Assembly (NCBI GenBank): GCA_902793405.1
Contig: CADBDH010000006.1
Coordinates: 62,001-126,000, forward strand
Length of the DNA stretch: 64,000 bases
From: an uncultured Bacteroidales bacterium
GTDB lineage: Bacteria; Bacteroidota; Bacteroidia; Bacteroidales; Muribaculaceae
Direction of reading: 5' to 3'
The notes beneath the pieces are model-generated. The model was not told where the DNA came from. It did not search any database and saw nothing but the letters and a program-made list of their open reading frames with translations. Below are positions 19,331-28,579 of this stretch, piece after piece. Position numbers and translations under genes: made by a program. Position 1 is the first letter of the stretch, and every line of letters starts with the position of its first letter.

Positions 19331-19338
19331 CAAAGGTA
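19331..19338 (-). promoter_or_regulatory. Likely -7 element of lysS
   Basis: CAAAGGTA on the plus strand reads TACCTTTG on the minus strand, 43 bp upstream of the lysS ATG. No good -33 TTG is visible at the expected distance, so this is a partial match. Confidence 0.45.
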
Positions 19339-19378
19339 GTAAAAATAGTTGTTATTTGGTCGTTTACCGCCAAGTTTA

Positions 19379-20389
19379 TCACTTGCGCGCCCGCCTGTAG
19401 CCTTTGCCGAGGAGGAAGGGGAGGTAACGCTCGATGAAGATGGCGAGGGGGTAAAGCACGGCCATGACAACGAGTGCAATGACAATTTTCAAGAGGATAC
19501 TGTCGTCGAGGACGGCGGGTCCCAGCAACTTGGCGGCAACAATCTTGATGACGCCGATGAGGTAGTTCTGCAAGGCAAGGTAGGTAATGCCCGTGATGGC
19601 AACGGTCTGCGCAATGCGGCTGGTGCCGCACCGGTCCTCCAGCCACTTGCACACGGCAGTGTACAGGGGGAGCACCAGAATGACGGCCTCGGGGGCAAGG
19701 ACATAGGCCACGTCACGGTCGATATTCAACGGAGCGACAATGAGGAAACCCAGCCCCAACACCGCCAGCGCAATCCACAGCAGCGAGCGCGCTGGAGTGG
19801 CGAAATCAAATTTCTCGACCAACGGGCGGCAGCAGTTGCCAAAGGCATAGATGGGCACGTACAGGAAGGCCTTGTCAAGGTTCCAATAACGGAACCAGGG
19901 CACATCGGGCATAACGAGCAGTCCCACACTCAGCAACAAGGCTACGACCAGCGGCCAATGGCCTGACAAATACCGTTTTATCGGGTAATAGATGACCTGC
20001 ATGGTGAACAGGGCAGCCAGGAACCAGAAAGGTCCCAAAACGACGTCGGGAGTGCCCTGAACAAACTGCCACAAGGGAGTGAGCACGTCGATGGCCTGCT
20101 CCTCGGGACCTGCCATGCGGCGGCCAACTACAAGCCACAAAGCATAAAAGATAATAAAGAAGGTGGTGTAAGGCACCAGAATCTGGCGGGCGCGATGACG
20201 CAGGAAGGTGAAGAAGTTCTTCTGCTTGGCGATATTGAACAGATAACCTGCCGCAAAGAAGAACACCGGTGCGCCCATGTTGAACAGGGCTGCCTCGTGC
20301 GCACTGTCATAGCGTGGCGGCGTGTGGTACACCACCACCAGCGTCATCGCAATGAACTTGATGTAATCGAGCCAGGCCTGTCGCTTCAT
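19379..20389 (-). CDS. Membrane acyltransferase, acyltransferase-3 family
   Basis: The 336-residue polytopic membrane protein begins with DYIKFIAMTLVVVYHTPP, the N-terminal helix and conserved histidine typical of acyltransferase family 3 (OafA/WecH-like). FLRHRARQILVPYTTFFI follows the family pattern, and there are about ten hydrophobic segments. Members add acetyl or succinyl groups to surface glycans or peptidoglycan; the acceptor here is unknown. It stands alone between serS and lysS on the same strand, with an inverted repeat upstream. Confidence 0.88.
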   Translation of the reverse strand: MKRQAWLDYIKFIAMTLVVVYHTPPRYDSAHEAALFNMGAPVFFFAAGYLFNIAKQKNFFTFLRHRARQILVPYTTFFIIFYALWLVVGRRMAGPEEQAIDVLTPLWQFVQGTPDVVLGPFWFLAALFTMQVIYYPIKRYLSGHWPLVVALLLSVGLLVMPDVPWFRYWNLDKAFLYVPIYAFGNCCRPLVEKFDFATPARSLLWIALAVLGLGFLIVAPLNIDRDVAYVLAPEAVILVLPLYTAVCKWLEDRCGTSRIAQTVAITGITYLALQNYLIGVIKIVAAKLLGPAVLDDSILLKIVIALVVMAVLYPLAIFIERYLPFLLGKGYRRARK

Positions 20390-20407
20390 ATCCTCTCTAT
20401 CAAAACT

Positions 20408-20472
20408 ACGAATTACACAAATTAAACTAATTATCTATTGCACGGACATTTAGTTTAATTCGCGTAATTCGT
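20408..20472. repeat. Dispersed inverted repeat (ACGAATTAC type)
   Basis: The arms at 20408-20430 and 20450-20472 are 23 bp with two differences and a 19-bp loop. A related sequence (TTAGTTAAATTCGCGAAA, then TTCGTAGTTT) occurs at 62751-62780, so this is a dispersed element. It sits between serS and the acyltransferase gene and could fold in RNA of either strand. Confidence 0.75.
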
Positions 20473-20487
20473 GGTTGGTTTCTATCG

Positions 20488-21759
20488 TCAGTCGATGATG
20501 TCAAAGCCCGTGTAACGCTGCAGGGCGGCGGGGATGCGGATGCCCTCGGGCGTCTGGTTGTTCTCGAGCAGGGCGGCCACGATGCGCGGCAGAGCCAGTG
20601 CCGAGCCGTTCAAGGTGTGGCACAGGTGGGTCTTCTTGTCGTCGCCACGGTAGCGGCACTTCAGGCGGTTGGCCTGATAGGTCTCGAAGTTGGAGACGCT
20701 GCTCACCTCGAGCCAGCGCTGCTGGGCTGCCGACCATACCTCAAAGTCGAAGGTGATGGCGCTGGTGAAGCTCATGTCACCACCGCACAGGCGCAGGATG
20801 TGCCAGGGCAGTTCCAGCTTCTCGAGCAGACCCTGGACATGGTCCTTCATCTCCTCGAGGGCGGCATAGGAGTCCTCGGGCTTCTCGATGCGCACAATCT
20901 CCACCTTATCGAACTGGTGCAGACGGTTCAGGCCGCGCACGTCCTTACCATAGGAACCGGCCTCACGGCGGAAACATGCCGAGAAAGCGCAGTTCTTCTT
21001 GGGTAGCTCATCCTGCGGGATGATGACGTCACGGTACATGTTGGTCACGGGCACCTCGGCAGTGGGAATCAGATAGAAGTTGTCCACCTGGCAGTGGTAC
21101 ATCTGACCCTCCTTGTCGGGCAGCTGACCCGTTCCCAGACCCGAAGCCTCGTTGACCACAAAGGGCGGCTCAATCTCGATATAGCCAGCCTTGCCGGCCT
21201 CGTCGAGGAAGAACTGGACGAGGGCACGCTGCAAGCGGGCACCCTTGCCTACATAGACAGGGAAACCTGCACCCGTGATCTTCACGCCCAAGTCAAAGTC
21301 AATCAGATTATATTTCCTGGCCAGGTCCCAATGGGGAAGGGCATCCTCGGGCAGGTCGGGCATCTTGCCGCCGGTCTTCTCGACCACATTGTCCTCGGCG
21401 GTACGGCCCTCGGGCACGCCGCTGTAGGGCACATTGGGCACACTCAGCAGAATCTCGGTGATCTCGTCCTGTGCTGCGGTCAGGTTGTCGTCAATCTCCT
21501 TGTTGGCGGTCTTGAGCGATGCCACTTGAGCCTTGACGTTCTCGGCCTCGTCACGGTTACCCTGTTTCATCAGGGCACCGATCTGGGCAGCCATTTTATT
21601 GAGTACTGCGGCGTTGTCGTCGCGTTGTTTTTGCAGTGCACGGCGCTGCTTGTCCAGTTCCACGATGCGCATGATGGGTTCGCGACCGTCAAACTGCTTG
21701 ACGGCGAGGCGGCGAATCACCTCCTCGGGGTCCTGGTTGATGAGTTGTAGTGTCAGCAT
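20488..21759 (-). CDS. serS: Seryl-tRNA synthetase
   Basis: The 423-residue class II synthetase charges tRNA-Ser. The N-terminal coiled-coil arm (VELDKQRRALQKQRDDNAAVLNK and following) binds the tRNA variable arm. The catalytic domain has motif 2 in CFRREAGSYGKDVRGLNRLHQF and motif 3 in GSALALPRIVAALLENNQ. It follows yqeY by 29 bp on the same strand, so it is probably the last gene of the dcw transcript. Confidence 0.97.
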   Translation of the reverse strand: MLTLQLINQDPEEVIRRLAVKQFDGREPIMRIVELDKQRRALQKQRDDNAAVLNKMAAQIGALMKQGNRDEAENVKAQVASLKTANKEIDDNLTAAQDEITEILLSVPNVPYSGVPEGRTAEDNVVEKTGGKMPDLPEDALPHWDLARKYNLIDFDLGVKITGAGFPVYVGKGARLQRALVQFFLDEAGKAGYIEIEPPFVVNEASGLGTGQLPDKEGQMYHCQVDNFYLIPTAEVPVTNMYRDVIIPQDELPKKNCAFSACFRREAGSYGKDVRGLNRLHQFDKVEIVRIEKPEDSYAALEEMKDHVQGLLEKLELPWHILRLCGGDMSFTSAITFDFEVWSAAQQRWLEVSSVSNFETYQANRLKCRYRGDDKKTHLCHTLNGSALALPRIVAALLENNQTPEGIRIPAALQRYTGFDIID

Positions 21760-21788
21760 TTCAGTTTCTAATCCCTAATTTCTGGTTT

Positions 21789-22244
21789 TTAGTTTTGGGT
21801 TAAGAGTTCTTTGACCTTGGCGCTGATGGCGCGGCCCTCGGCACGGCCTGCGAGTTGCTTGGTGGCAATTCCCATGACCTTGCCCATATCCTTCATGCTC
21901 GTTGCGCCGGTCTGCTCGATGATGGACTTGATGTGGGCCGTGAGCTCCTCGTCGTTCATCTGCTTGGGCAGGAATTCCTCGATTACTGCAGCCTGCAGCA
22001 GTTCCACATCGGCCAGGTCCTGGCGTTGCTGGTCGATGTAAATCTGTGCGCTCTCCTTGCGTTGCTTGGCCATGCGCACAAGCACCTTGAGGGCATTCTC
22101 GTCGCTGACCTCCCCGTTGTTGCCCGGGGCGGTCTTGATGAGCAGGAATTCGGCTTTAATGCCCCTGAGGGCCTCGAGGCGTCCCTTGTCATGGGCCTTC
22201 ATCGCCTCCTTGATGCCATTGTTGACCTGATCAAAGATTGTCAT
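21789..22244 (-). CDS. GatB/YqeY domain protein
   Basis: The 151-residue product from the ATG at 22244 (a GTG two codons upstream is the alternative) is a stand-alone YqeY domain, mostly helical, with VEEFLPKQM-type landmarks seen here as IEEFLPKQMNDEEL. It resembles the tRNA-binding tail of the amidotransferase subunit GatB; its cellular role is not settled. Its position directly after ftsZ is typical of Bacteroidota dcw clusters. Confidence 0.92.
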   Translation of the reverse strand: MTIFDQVNNGIKEAMKAHDKGRLEALRGIKAEFLLIKTAPGNNGEVSDENALKVLVRMAKQRKESAQIYIDQQRQDLADVELLQAAVIEEFLPKQMNDEELTAHIKSIIEQTGATSMKDMGKVMGIATKQLAGRAEGRAISAKVKELLTQN

Positions 22245-22268
22245 AGCCACTATCTCCTGTTTTATGTT

Positions 22269-23699
22269 TTAGAACGACTCGTCGCCAAAGTTAATCGTCT
22301 GGGAGTCGCTGTTATTATTACGCTTGTTAGGCTTGGGCACCTCGACGGGACGGTCAATGGTCGTGGCCGTCTCCTGGCGCTCCTTGATCTGGTTGCGGAA
22401 ATCCTTCTTGCGGCCAAAGGTAGGCTGCTTCTCGATCATGTCGATAACATCGTCATCATCCATCTGCTCGGGAGTGAGGACAAAGTATCGTGCGCTGAGC
22501 TGGCGTTGCGTCAAGTCGGTGATGGCCTGCACGCCATACTCGTCTTCGAGTCGCTTGGTCGCTGCAAGTCCAGGCTCGGTAGCAGTGACGGGCTCACGCT
22601 TGGTAGGTGAATACTTCGTGGGTGCGATACTGGTAGGCTCATTCTCGAGTGAAACATTGAAGCCCGACGCCAGCACGGTTACCTTGATCTGGTCTTCGAG
22701 GGTGCTATCAAATGCCATACCCCAGATCACGTCAACCTCCTGGTCAAAGTTGGCCATGAACTCCTGAATCTCGTTCATCTCCTCCATACGCAGCGGCGAC
22801 TCACTTTCAGGATTATAGTAGAAGTTCATCAGAATCTTCTGCGAACCGTAAACGTCACGGTTCTTGAGCAGCGGCGATTCGAGTGCGTCCCCGATAGCCT
22901 TGGTCACACGACGCTCGCCCGTACCGTAGCCCGAGCTGATGATGGCGGCACCACCATTGCGCAGGGTAGTGTTCACATCGTTGAAGTCCAAGTTGATCTT
23001 ACCCTCAACGGTAATCAGGTCACTGATGCTGCGTGCAGCGATGGTCAGCGTATCATCGGCCTTGCCGAAGGCGTTGGTAAAGTCAAGGTCCTTATATATC
23101 TCGGTCAAGCGCTGGTTGTTGATGACCAGCAGGGCATCTACATACTTGCCCATCTCGTCGGCACCGGCGATAGCCTTGAGAATCTTCTTCGTTCCCTCGA
23201 ACAGGAAAGGAATGGTCACGATACCGATGGTGAGCACGCCTTTCTCGTGGGCAATGCGTGCCACAACGGGAGCAGCACCGGTACCGGTACCACCACCCAT
23301 ACCGGCGGTGATGAACACCATCTTGGTGTCGTCATCGAACAGGGCAGCGATTTCGGCCTCGCTCTCCTCGGCAGCACGGCGTGCAACATCAGGCACATTA
23401 CCCGCACCCAAGCCATGGGTCGTGTTGGGACCCAGCAGCACGCGGTTGGGCACCGGCGACTGGTTGAGCTGCTGGCGGTCGGTATTCAATACGACAAACG
23501 ACACGCCCTCGATATTTTGCAAATACATGTGGTTGATGGCGTTGTTACCGCCACCGCCAACGCCCATCACCTTGATGATGGTGCGGGCATTATCCTTATC
23601 CTGGAAGCCAGAGTTCTTATCCAGCGTGGACATGATGTCCTGGCCAGGCTCGCGCGAGCCCTGGTTGTTCCCACCAAAATTGATTCTATTCTCGTCCAT
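22269..23699 (-). CDS. ftsZ: Cell division protein FtsZ
   Basis: This tubulin-like GTPase polymerises into the Z ring. The 476-residue product has GVGGGGNNAINHM near residues 47-58, the tubulin signature GGGTGTG at 135-141, and NLDFNDVNTTLRNGGAA, the synergy-loop region. The core ends near residue 340 and is followed by about 130 residues of variable linker, longer than in E. coli but usual for Bacteroidota, ending in a short acidic/hydrophobic tail (INFGDESF). ftsA lies directly upstream with a 54-bp gap. Confidence 0.98.
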   Translation of the reverse strand: MDENRINFGGNNQGSREPGQDIMSTLDKNSGFQDKDNARTIIKVMGVGGGGNNAINHMYLQNIEGVSFVVLNTDRQQLNQSPVPNRVLLGPNTTHGLGAGNVPDVARRAAEESEAEIAALFDDDTKMVFITAGMGGGTGTGAAPVVARIAHEKGVLTIGIVTIPFLFEGTKKILKAIAGADEMGKYVDALLVINNQRLTEIYKDLDFTNAFGKADDTLTIAARSISDLITVEGKINLDFNDVNTTLRNGGAAIISSGYGTGERRVTKAIGDALESPLLKNRDVYGSQKILMNFYYNPESESPLRMEEMNEIQEFMANFDQEVDVIWGMAFDSTLEDQIKVTVLASGFNVSLENEPTSIAPTKYSPTKREPVTATEPGLAATKRLEDEYGVQAITDLTQRQLSARYFVLTPEQMDDDDVIDMIEKQPTFGRKKDFRNQIKERQETATTIDRPVEVPKPNKRNNNSDSQTINFGDESF

Positions 23700-23753
23700 A
23701 TAGCGTTATTTTTGTTTTAATGATTGGGTAAATCTAAGGGTATTTCACGCGAA

Positions 23754-25082
23754 TTACTGGTCTTCCTCGGCAGCATCATCCTCCGACATGAGTCGCGACA
23801 GTTTATCGCCCCAAGCTTTCCAACGGCTCTTACCAGGTTTCTTCTTGGGTTCCTTGGGCTCCCTGGGCAGCTCGGGTTTTGGATCCACATATTCGGGACG
23901 TGGAGCGCGGGGGCCTTCAAACGTGGGGCCATCGGCATACTGCTGGAGCTCGATGCAGGACTCACCGTCCTCAATCATCTCGGCAGCCTTAGCCAGCAAC
24001 GAGAATACCTCAATGTACTCCATGCGGTTGATTTCGGGGTTGAGGATATTCAGGCCCATGGGGTTCTGACCCTTGCGCACCTTGACCTTGATGGTTTCCT
24101 CAATCTTCTGCTGCAGGCCGCCAATGTGTGCGCTGCCACCGATGAGCACGATGCTCTGGATATCGTTGGAAGAAATGCCGGCATAAGCCAGTTGCTGATT
24201 GATGTTGGCGATGATTTCTCCCGTGCGGGCGCTGATGTAGTTGGCAGCCTCCGAAGAGTTGACACCCTCAATGACCACATTGCTCACGTTAGCGGGGTCG
24301 AGCGGGTTGTTGATGTTCTTCTTGACGTTCTCGGCAGTCTCTTCGAGCACGTTCTTACCGGTCATCACGTCGCGGGTGAGGTTGCGGCCACCCAGGGGCA
24401 GGGTGCTCAGGTAGATGAGCGCCTTGTTCTTGTAGATGGTCACCGTGGTCGTCTCGGCACCCATGTCCACGAGCATGCAACCCAGTTCGCGGTCACTCTC
24501 GCTCAGAATCTGTTCGGCCACAGCCAGCGGGGTAACAATATAGTCCTTGACAGGAACGCCAAAGCTCATCACGCGGTTGAGGTTGAGCTTGAGCGAAGGC
24601 TTGGCAACGATAAAGTTGACCTTGATCTTGATTGATGAGCCGAACTGGCCGACGGGATTCGGGGTCTCCACCTTGTCCACATAGTATGCCCTGGGCACGA
24701 TATCCACCGTCTCATAGTTGCGGATGGGCGTGCTGGTGGCATCATGGATGATGCGGTCGATGAGTTCCTTGGTGATGGGCTCGGTGGTGCCGACGCTGCG
24801 GTTCACCTCGCTCAAGATGCTGTGCAGCGAGCGGCCGCTCACGCCCATATACACCTGGGTGATGCGTCCGTCCACCATACCCTCCAGGTTCTTGAGGATG
24901 CGGTTCACGCTGCTCTTGATATTCTCGACATTCTGCACGATGCCATACCTCACGCTGTTGAGGTGTCGCTCTTCCTGCAGATGCTTTACACTCAAGTATC
25001 CTGCCGACGTTTTCTCGGCAATGGCTCCAACAATCTTAGAGCTCCCGATTTCAAGTGCTACAATGTACTGGTTCTTTTCCAT
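23754..25082 (-). CDS. ftsA: Cell division protein FtsA
   Basis: This actin-like ATPase tethers FtsZ to the membrane and recruits later division proteins. The 442 residues include ALEIGSSKIVGA near the N-terminus (phosphate 1), LVDMGAETTTVTIY (phosphate 2) and VLIGGSAHIGGLQQK (adenosine motif). The C-terminus ends after a proline/lysine-rich linker in GKSRWKAWGDKLSRLM, a candidate amphipathic membrane-targeting helix. It sits between ftsQ and ftsZ, the canonical order. Confidence 0.97.
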   Translation of the reverse strand: MEKNQYIVALEIGSSKIVGAIAEKTSAGYLSVKHLQEERHLNSVRYGIVQNVENIKSSVNRILKNLEGMVDGRITQVYMGVSGRSLHSILSEVNRSVGTTEPITKELIDRIIHDATSTPIRNYETVDIVPRAYYVDKVETPNPVGQFGSSIKIKVNFIVAKPSLKLNLNRVMSFGVPVKDYIVTPLAVAEQILSESDRELGCMLVDMGAETTTVTIYKNKALIYLSTLPLGGRNLTRDVMTGKNVLEETAENVKKNINNPLDPANVSNVVIEGVNSSEAANYISARTGEIIANINQQLAYAGISSNDIQSIVLIGGSAHIGGLQQKIEETIKVKVRKGQNPMGLNILNPEINRMEYIEVFSLLAKAAEMIEDGESCIELQQYADGPTFEGPRAPRPEYVDPKPELPREPKEPKKKPGKSRWKAWGDKLSRLMSEDDAAEEDQ

Positions 25083-25121
25083 AAAAGTGATCGCTATATT
25101 TTATTATTGTTTTTATATCGA

Positions 25122-26048
25122 TTAATTTTTCTTCTTTTTATCCTCATCACCCTTCTTTTGGGGTTTGTCTTGGTTAGCCTTGGCTGGTTCGGCTTTCGCC
25201 GCCTTCTCTTGTTGCTCGGCCTTATTGGCTTCGGCAGCAGTACCGATGGTCATGGTCTCGACGTCGGGAGCCTGCTCGTCATCATCGGGGTTAGCATCGA
25301 TGACCTGCTGCACGGCCTTGGCCCGTCGCGTGGCCACCACCTGGTGGTTCCACTTGACCGAGATGGTGTCAAACGTGTTCCATCCCCGCTTGGGCATCAC
25401 CTCGCTGTAGAACAGCCTGAGTTTGGCAAACTTGTTCTCCAGGCCCGTAACGTTGCCGATGTTGATCACATGGCCACTGATGTTGGGGACAAGGATGATG
25501 TTGTTGGTGTCGCGCACAATGTACATGGTCACCAGCGAGCGCAGCAGCGTGTCACCCTCGACATAGTCGATGAGGGGCAGCAGGCGCGTGGGCTGATACT
25601 TGCGGGTGAAGTGTCCTTGCACCACGGGCACGTCGCTGTGGTAGTAGTTGGATGCCGACATGTGTTTACCGGCACGGTTCACATAGTAGGAACTCTCTCC
25701 GTCAAACACCCTGAACACCGGCACGAGCTGGCTCACGCGGATGAGCACCTTGCCGTCCTGGCACTTGACGATGTCGGCACCTTCCAGGTAGGGAGATACA
25801 CGAAGGGCTTCCTCGATGTCCGAGGCATCGATGTCGCCCATGCGCTTGCCCACGAGTTTTATGCCTTGGTTCTTGAGGTCGCTGAGCACACCCTCGGGCG
25901 TGACAAACGACGTGCTGTCGGCATTGACGACTTCCACCTCGATGCCGGTACACACCTCGCCGCGCGACTTGTCCCTCGCCCACAGGATACCGATGACGAG
26001 AGCAATCGCGAGCACTGCAAGGATGCTATTTTGTATCAACCGTTTCAA
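25122..26048 (-). CDS. ftsQ: Cell division protein FtsQ/DivIB
   Basis: The 308-residue bitopic membrane protein has a short cytoplasmic N-terminus, one transmembrane helix (about residues 8-24) and a periplasmic POTRA-like region beginning near VVNADSTSFVTPEGVL. The C-terminus is a low-complexity Lys/Ala/Glu tail (KKKKN). The start is a TTG that overlaps the murC stop (TTGA, 4 bp); no better ATG lies before the membrane helix. The overlap implies coupling to murC translation. Identification rests on size, topology and position between murC and ftsA. Confidence 0.88.
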   Translation of the reverse strand: MKRLIQNSILAVLAIALVIGILWARDKSRGEVCTGIEVEVVNADSTSFVTPEGVLSDLKNQGIKLVGKRMGDIDASDIEEALRVSPYLEGADIVKCQDGKVLIRVSQLVPVFRVFDGESSYYVNRAGKHMSASNYYHSDVPVVQGHFTRKYQPTRLLPLIDYVEGDTLLRSLVTMYIVRDTNNIILVPNISGHVINIGNVTGLENKFAKLRLFYSEVMPKRGWNTFDTISVKWNHQVVATRRAKAVQQVIDANPDDDEQAPDVETMTIGTAAEANKAEQQEKAAKAEPAKANQDKPQKKGDEDKKKKN

Positions 26049-27427
26049 CGCCGTTGTTTCTTGAATTCAAAGCATATTTGAGGCAGCAAGTTAGCGATAT
26101 CGCCGGCACCTGCTGTCAATAAGACGTCAAAATTACTCAATTCTATTGACTTAATCAAATTTTCTTTTGAGTAAATGCATTTTTTTGTGCTGGTTACCTG
26201 TTCCAGTATCATCTCGCTGGTCACTCCGGGAATGGGTTCCTCGCGGGCGGGATAGATGGGCAGCAGTATCACCTCATCGGCCAGTGACAACGCTTGGGCA
26301 AATCCAGGAGCGAAATCACGGGTGCGCGTGTACAGGTGAGGCTGGAAAATGACGGTCAGGCGCCTGTCAGGATACAAGTCGCGCACCGACTTGATGCTGG
26401 CCGACAACTCGCCGGGATGATGGGCATAGTCATCTATCATTACCCTACCCTGCTTGCCCGGTTCCTTGAGCCAGAACTCAAAACGGCGCTTGGGTCCCAT
26501 AAACGAGGCCATAGCCTTGCGCATGGCATCGGCGGGCACCTCGATAAGGCGGCATGCCGCCATTGCGGCAATGGAGTTCTCGATATTGATATCGACAGGC
26601 ACACCCAGGCTGATATCGGTTATCGTCTCCCAGGGAGTCACCAGATCATAGGTGATTTCACCGTCGCCCTTGCGGATATTGGTGGCATGGAAATCGCCAT
26701 CCTCGCGGCCATAGGTATAGGTTTTAACACCCTCTTGCACACGGGGTTTAAGTGCAAGACCGGTGTGGATGATGAGCGCTCCGCCCGGCTGAATCAGCTC
26801 GGTAAAGTGAGCGAAACCCTCGAGATAATTCTCGGCAGTGCCGTAGATGTCCAGATGGTCGGGGTCGGTCGAGGTCACCACGGCGATATGGGGATGCAAG
26901 TGGTGGAATGAGCGGTCAAACTCATCGGCCTCGATTACCGAGTAAGGGCTGGTTGCCGACAGCAGGAAATTGCTGTCGTAGTTGCGCAACACACCGCCCA
27001 GGAAGGCGTTGCAGCCAATGCCCGAGTCATGCAGGATGTGAGCCGCCATGCTCGACGTTGTGGTCTTGCCGTGGGTACCGGCAAAGCACAGACCCTTGCT
27101 GTGGGCGGTCACTACACCCAACAGGGCAGCACGCTTGAGCACCTCGAAGCCGCCGTTGCGAAAGTAAGTCAGCCCCTTGTGGCTGTCGGGCACGGCAGGC
27201 GTGTAAACCACTAGTGTGCGCTCAGGGTCGCGGCAGTAATCGGGAATGAGGGCGGGATCCTCGTCAAAGTCGATGTGAACCCCTTCCTGCTGCAGTGCCG
27301 CGGTCAATTCGCTGGGCGTGCGGTCATAGCCGGCAACGCGTTTGCCTTGAGCCAGGAAATAACGCTCGAGGGCAGCCATACCGATGCCACCCGCGCCCAC
27401 AAAATATAATGCATCAAACTCTTTCAT
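26045..27427 (-). CDS. murC: UDP-N-acetylmuramate--L-alanine ligase MurC
   Basis: This enzyme adds the first amino acid (L-Ala) to UDP-MurNAc in cytoplasmic peptidoglycan synthesis. The 460 residues include the N-terminal nucleotide fold GAGGIGMAALERYF, the ATP-binding GTHGKTTT at 117-124, and the Mur-ligase blocks EADEFDRSFHHLHP and DDYAHHPGEL. It lies 24 bp after murG and overlaps ftsQ. Confidence 0.97.
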   Translation of the reverse strand: MKEFDALYFVGAGGIGMAALERYFLAQGKRVAGYDRTPSELTAALQQEGVHIDFDEDPALIPDYCRDPERTLVVYTPAVPDSHKGLTYFRNGGFEVLKRAALLGVVTAHSKGLCFAGTHGKTTTSSMAAHILHDSGIGCNAFLGGVLRNYDSNFLLSATSPYSVIEADEFDRSFHHLHPHIAVVTSTDPDHLDIYGTAENYLEGFAHFTELIQPGGALIIHTGLALKPRVQEGVKTYTYGREDGDFHATNIRKGDGEITYDLVTPWETITDISLGVPVDINIENSIAAMAACRLIEVPADAMRKAMASFMGPKRRFEFWLKEPGKQGRVMIDDYAHHPGELSASIKSVRDLYPDRRLTVIFQPHLYTRTRDFAPGFAQALSLADEVILLPIYPAREEPIPGVTSEMILEQVTSTKKCIYSKENLIKSIELSNFDVLLTAGAGDIANLLPQICFEFKKQRR

Positions 27428-27451
27428 TTTTTCCTATTTTTATTGTAGTGG

Positions 27452-28579
27452 TTAGGCTTTGTTCTTATTGATGATGGACTCTACCTCGTCAACGATGCGC
27501 TCGGCAGCGTCGCGCAGCGCCATCTGCAGGACATTGCTGCTCAACGAAGCGATTTTCTCGCTGTCGGCAACGGTGTCGAGCATGGTTTCGACGAGATGGG
27601 CTGCCGCATCGGCATCGGCCACCATGATGGCGGCATCACGTGTCGACAGGGCCAGAGCGTTCTTGGTCTGGTGATCCTCGGCGACATTGGGCGAGGGAAC
27701 CAGGATAGCGGCCTTGCCCAGCAGCTGCAGCTCGGAGATGGAGCTGGCGCCGGCGCGCGAAACAACCAGGTCGGCAGCACGATAGGCCATGTCCATGTTG
27801 CTGATGAACGCCATCTGGGCCACATTCTTAACGCCCGAGGCCTCAAGCGCCTCGCGGCACTGCTGGTCATAGATTTTACCCGTTTGCCAGATGACCTGCA
27901 CATCGTAGGCCTCGCCTATCCTGGCCAAGCCACCGATGATGGCATTGTTGATGGTGCGGGCACCCAGGCTGCCGCCAATAATCAGGATAGTCTTCTTGTT
28001 GGAATCCATGCCCATGGCCTGGCGGGCCTGCTCGGCCGTGGCACCGCATTCCAGCAGATTGCGCCTGACGGGATTACCGGTGAGCACAATCTTGTCCTGG
28101 GGGAAGAAACGTTCCATCCCCTCATAGGCGACACAGATGCGTTCGGCCTTGGCAGCCAGCAGCTTGTTGGTCACACCTGCATAGGAGTTCTGTTCCTGCA
28201 AGAGCGTGGGAATGCCTTGTTTCTGAGCCTCCTTGAGCATGGGACCGCTGGCATAGCCGCCCACACCGATGGCGATGTCGGGCTTGAAGTCCTTGAGGAT
28301 GCTCTTGGCCATGCGCATGCTCTTGAGCAGTCGGGCAACGACCTTGAAGTTGCGCAACAGGTGCTTGCGGTCGAATCCGCTCACGGGCAGACCGATGATG
28401 TTATAGCCTGCAGCCGGCACTTTTTCCATTTCCATGCGTCCCTCGGCTCCGACAAACAGGATTTTGGCATCGGGATGGCGACGGCGCACCTCATTGGCGA
28501 TGGACAGGGCCGGGAAGATGTGTCCTCCGGTACCTCCACCGCTCACCAGTACATTGAGTTGTTGTTTATTTCCAGACAT
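27452..28579 (-). CDS. murG: MurG, lipid II synthase (GT28 glycosyltransferase)
   Basis: This membrane-associated enzyme transfers GlcNAc to lipid I, giving lipid II. From the ATG at 28579 the product is 375 residues starting MSGNKQQLNVLVSGGGTGGH, with the glycine-rich GGGTGGHIFPALS loop near the N-terminus, IGVGGYASGPML, and the donor-site block ISRAGASS-like VSRAGASSISEL. Longer in-frame starts exist upstream but would run far into ftsW. With the chosen start the two genes overlap by 14 bp. Confidence 0.96.
   Translation of the reverse strand: MSGNKQQLNVLVSGGGTGGHIFPALSIANEVRRRHPDAKILFVGAEGRMEMEKVPAAGYNIIGLPVSGFDRKHLLRNFKVVARLLKSMRMAKSILKDFKPDIAIGVGGYASGPMLKEAQKQGIPTLLQEQNSYAGVTNKLLAAKAERICVAYEGMERFFPQDKIVLTGNPVRRNLLECGATAEQARQAMGMDSNKKTILIIGGSLGARTINNAIIGGLARIGEAYDVQVIWQTGKIYDQQCREALEASGVKNVAQMAFISNMDMAYRAADLVVSRAGASSISELQLLGKAAILVPSPNVAEDHQTKNALALSTRDAAIMVADADAAAHLVETMLDTVADSEKIASLSSNVLQMALRDAAERIVDEVESIINKNKA

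Noticed and set aside
24744-26081. Long plus-strand open frame opposite ftsA/ftsQ
   Set aside because: It is the antisense shadow of high-GC coding sequence; the minus-strand products are recognisable proteins.
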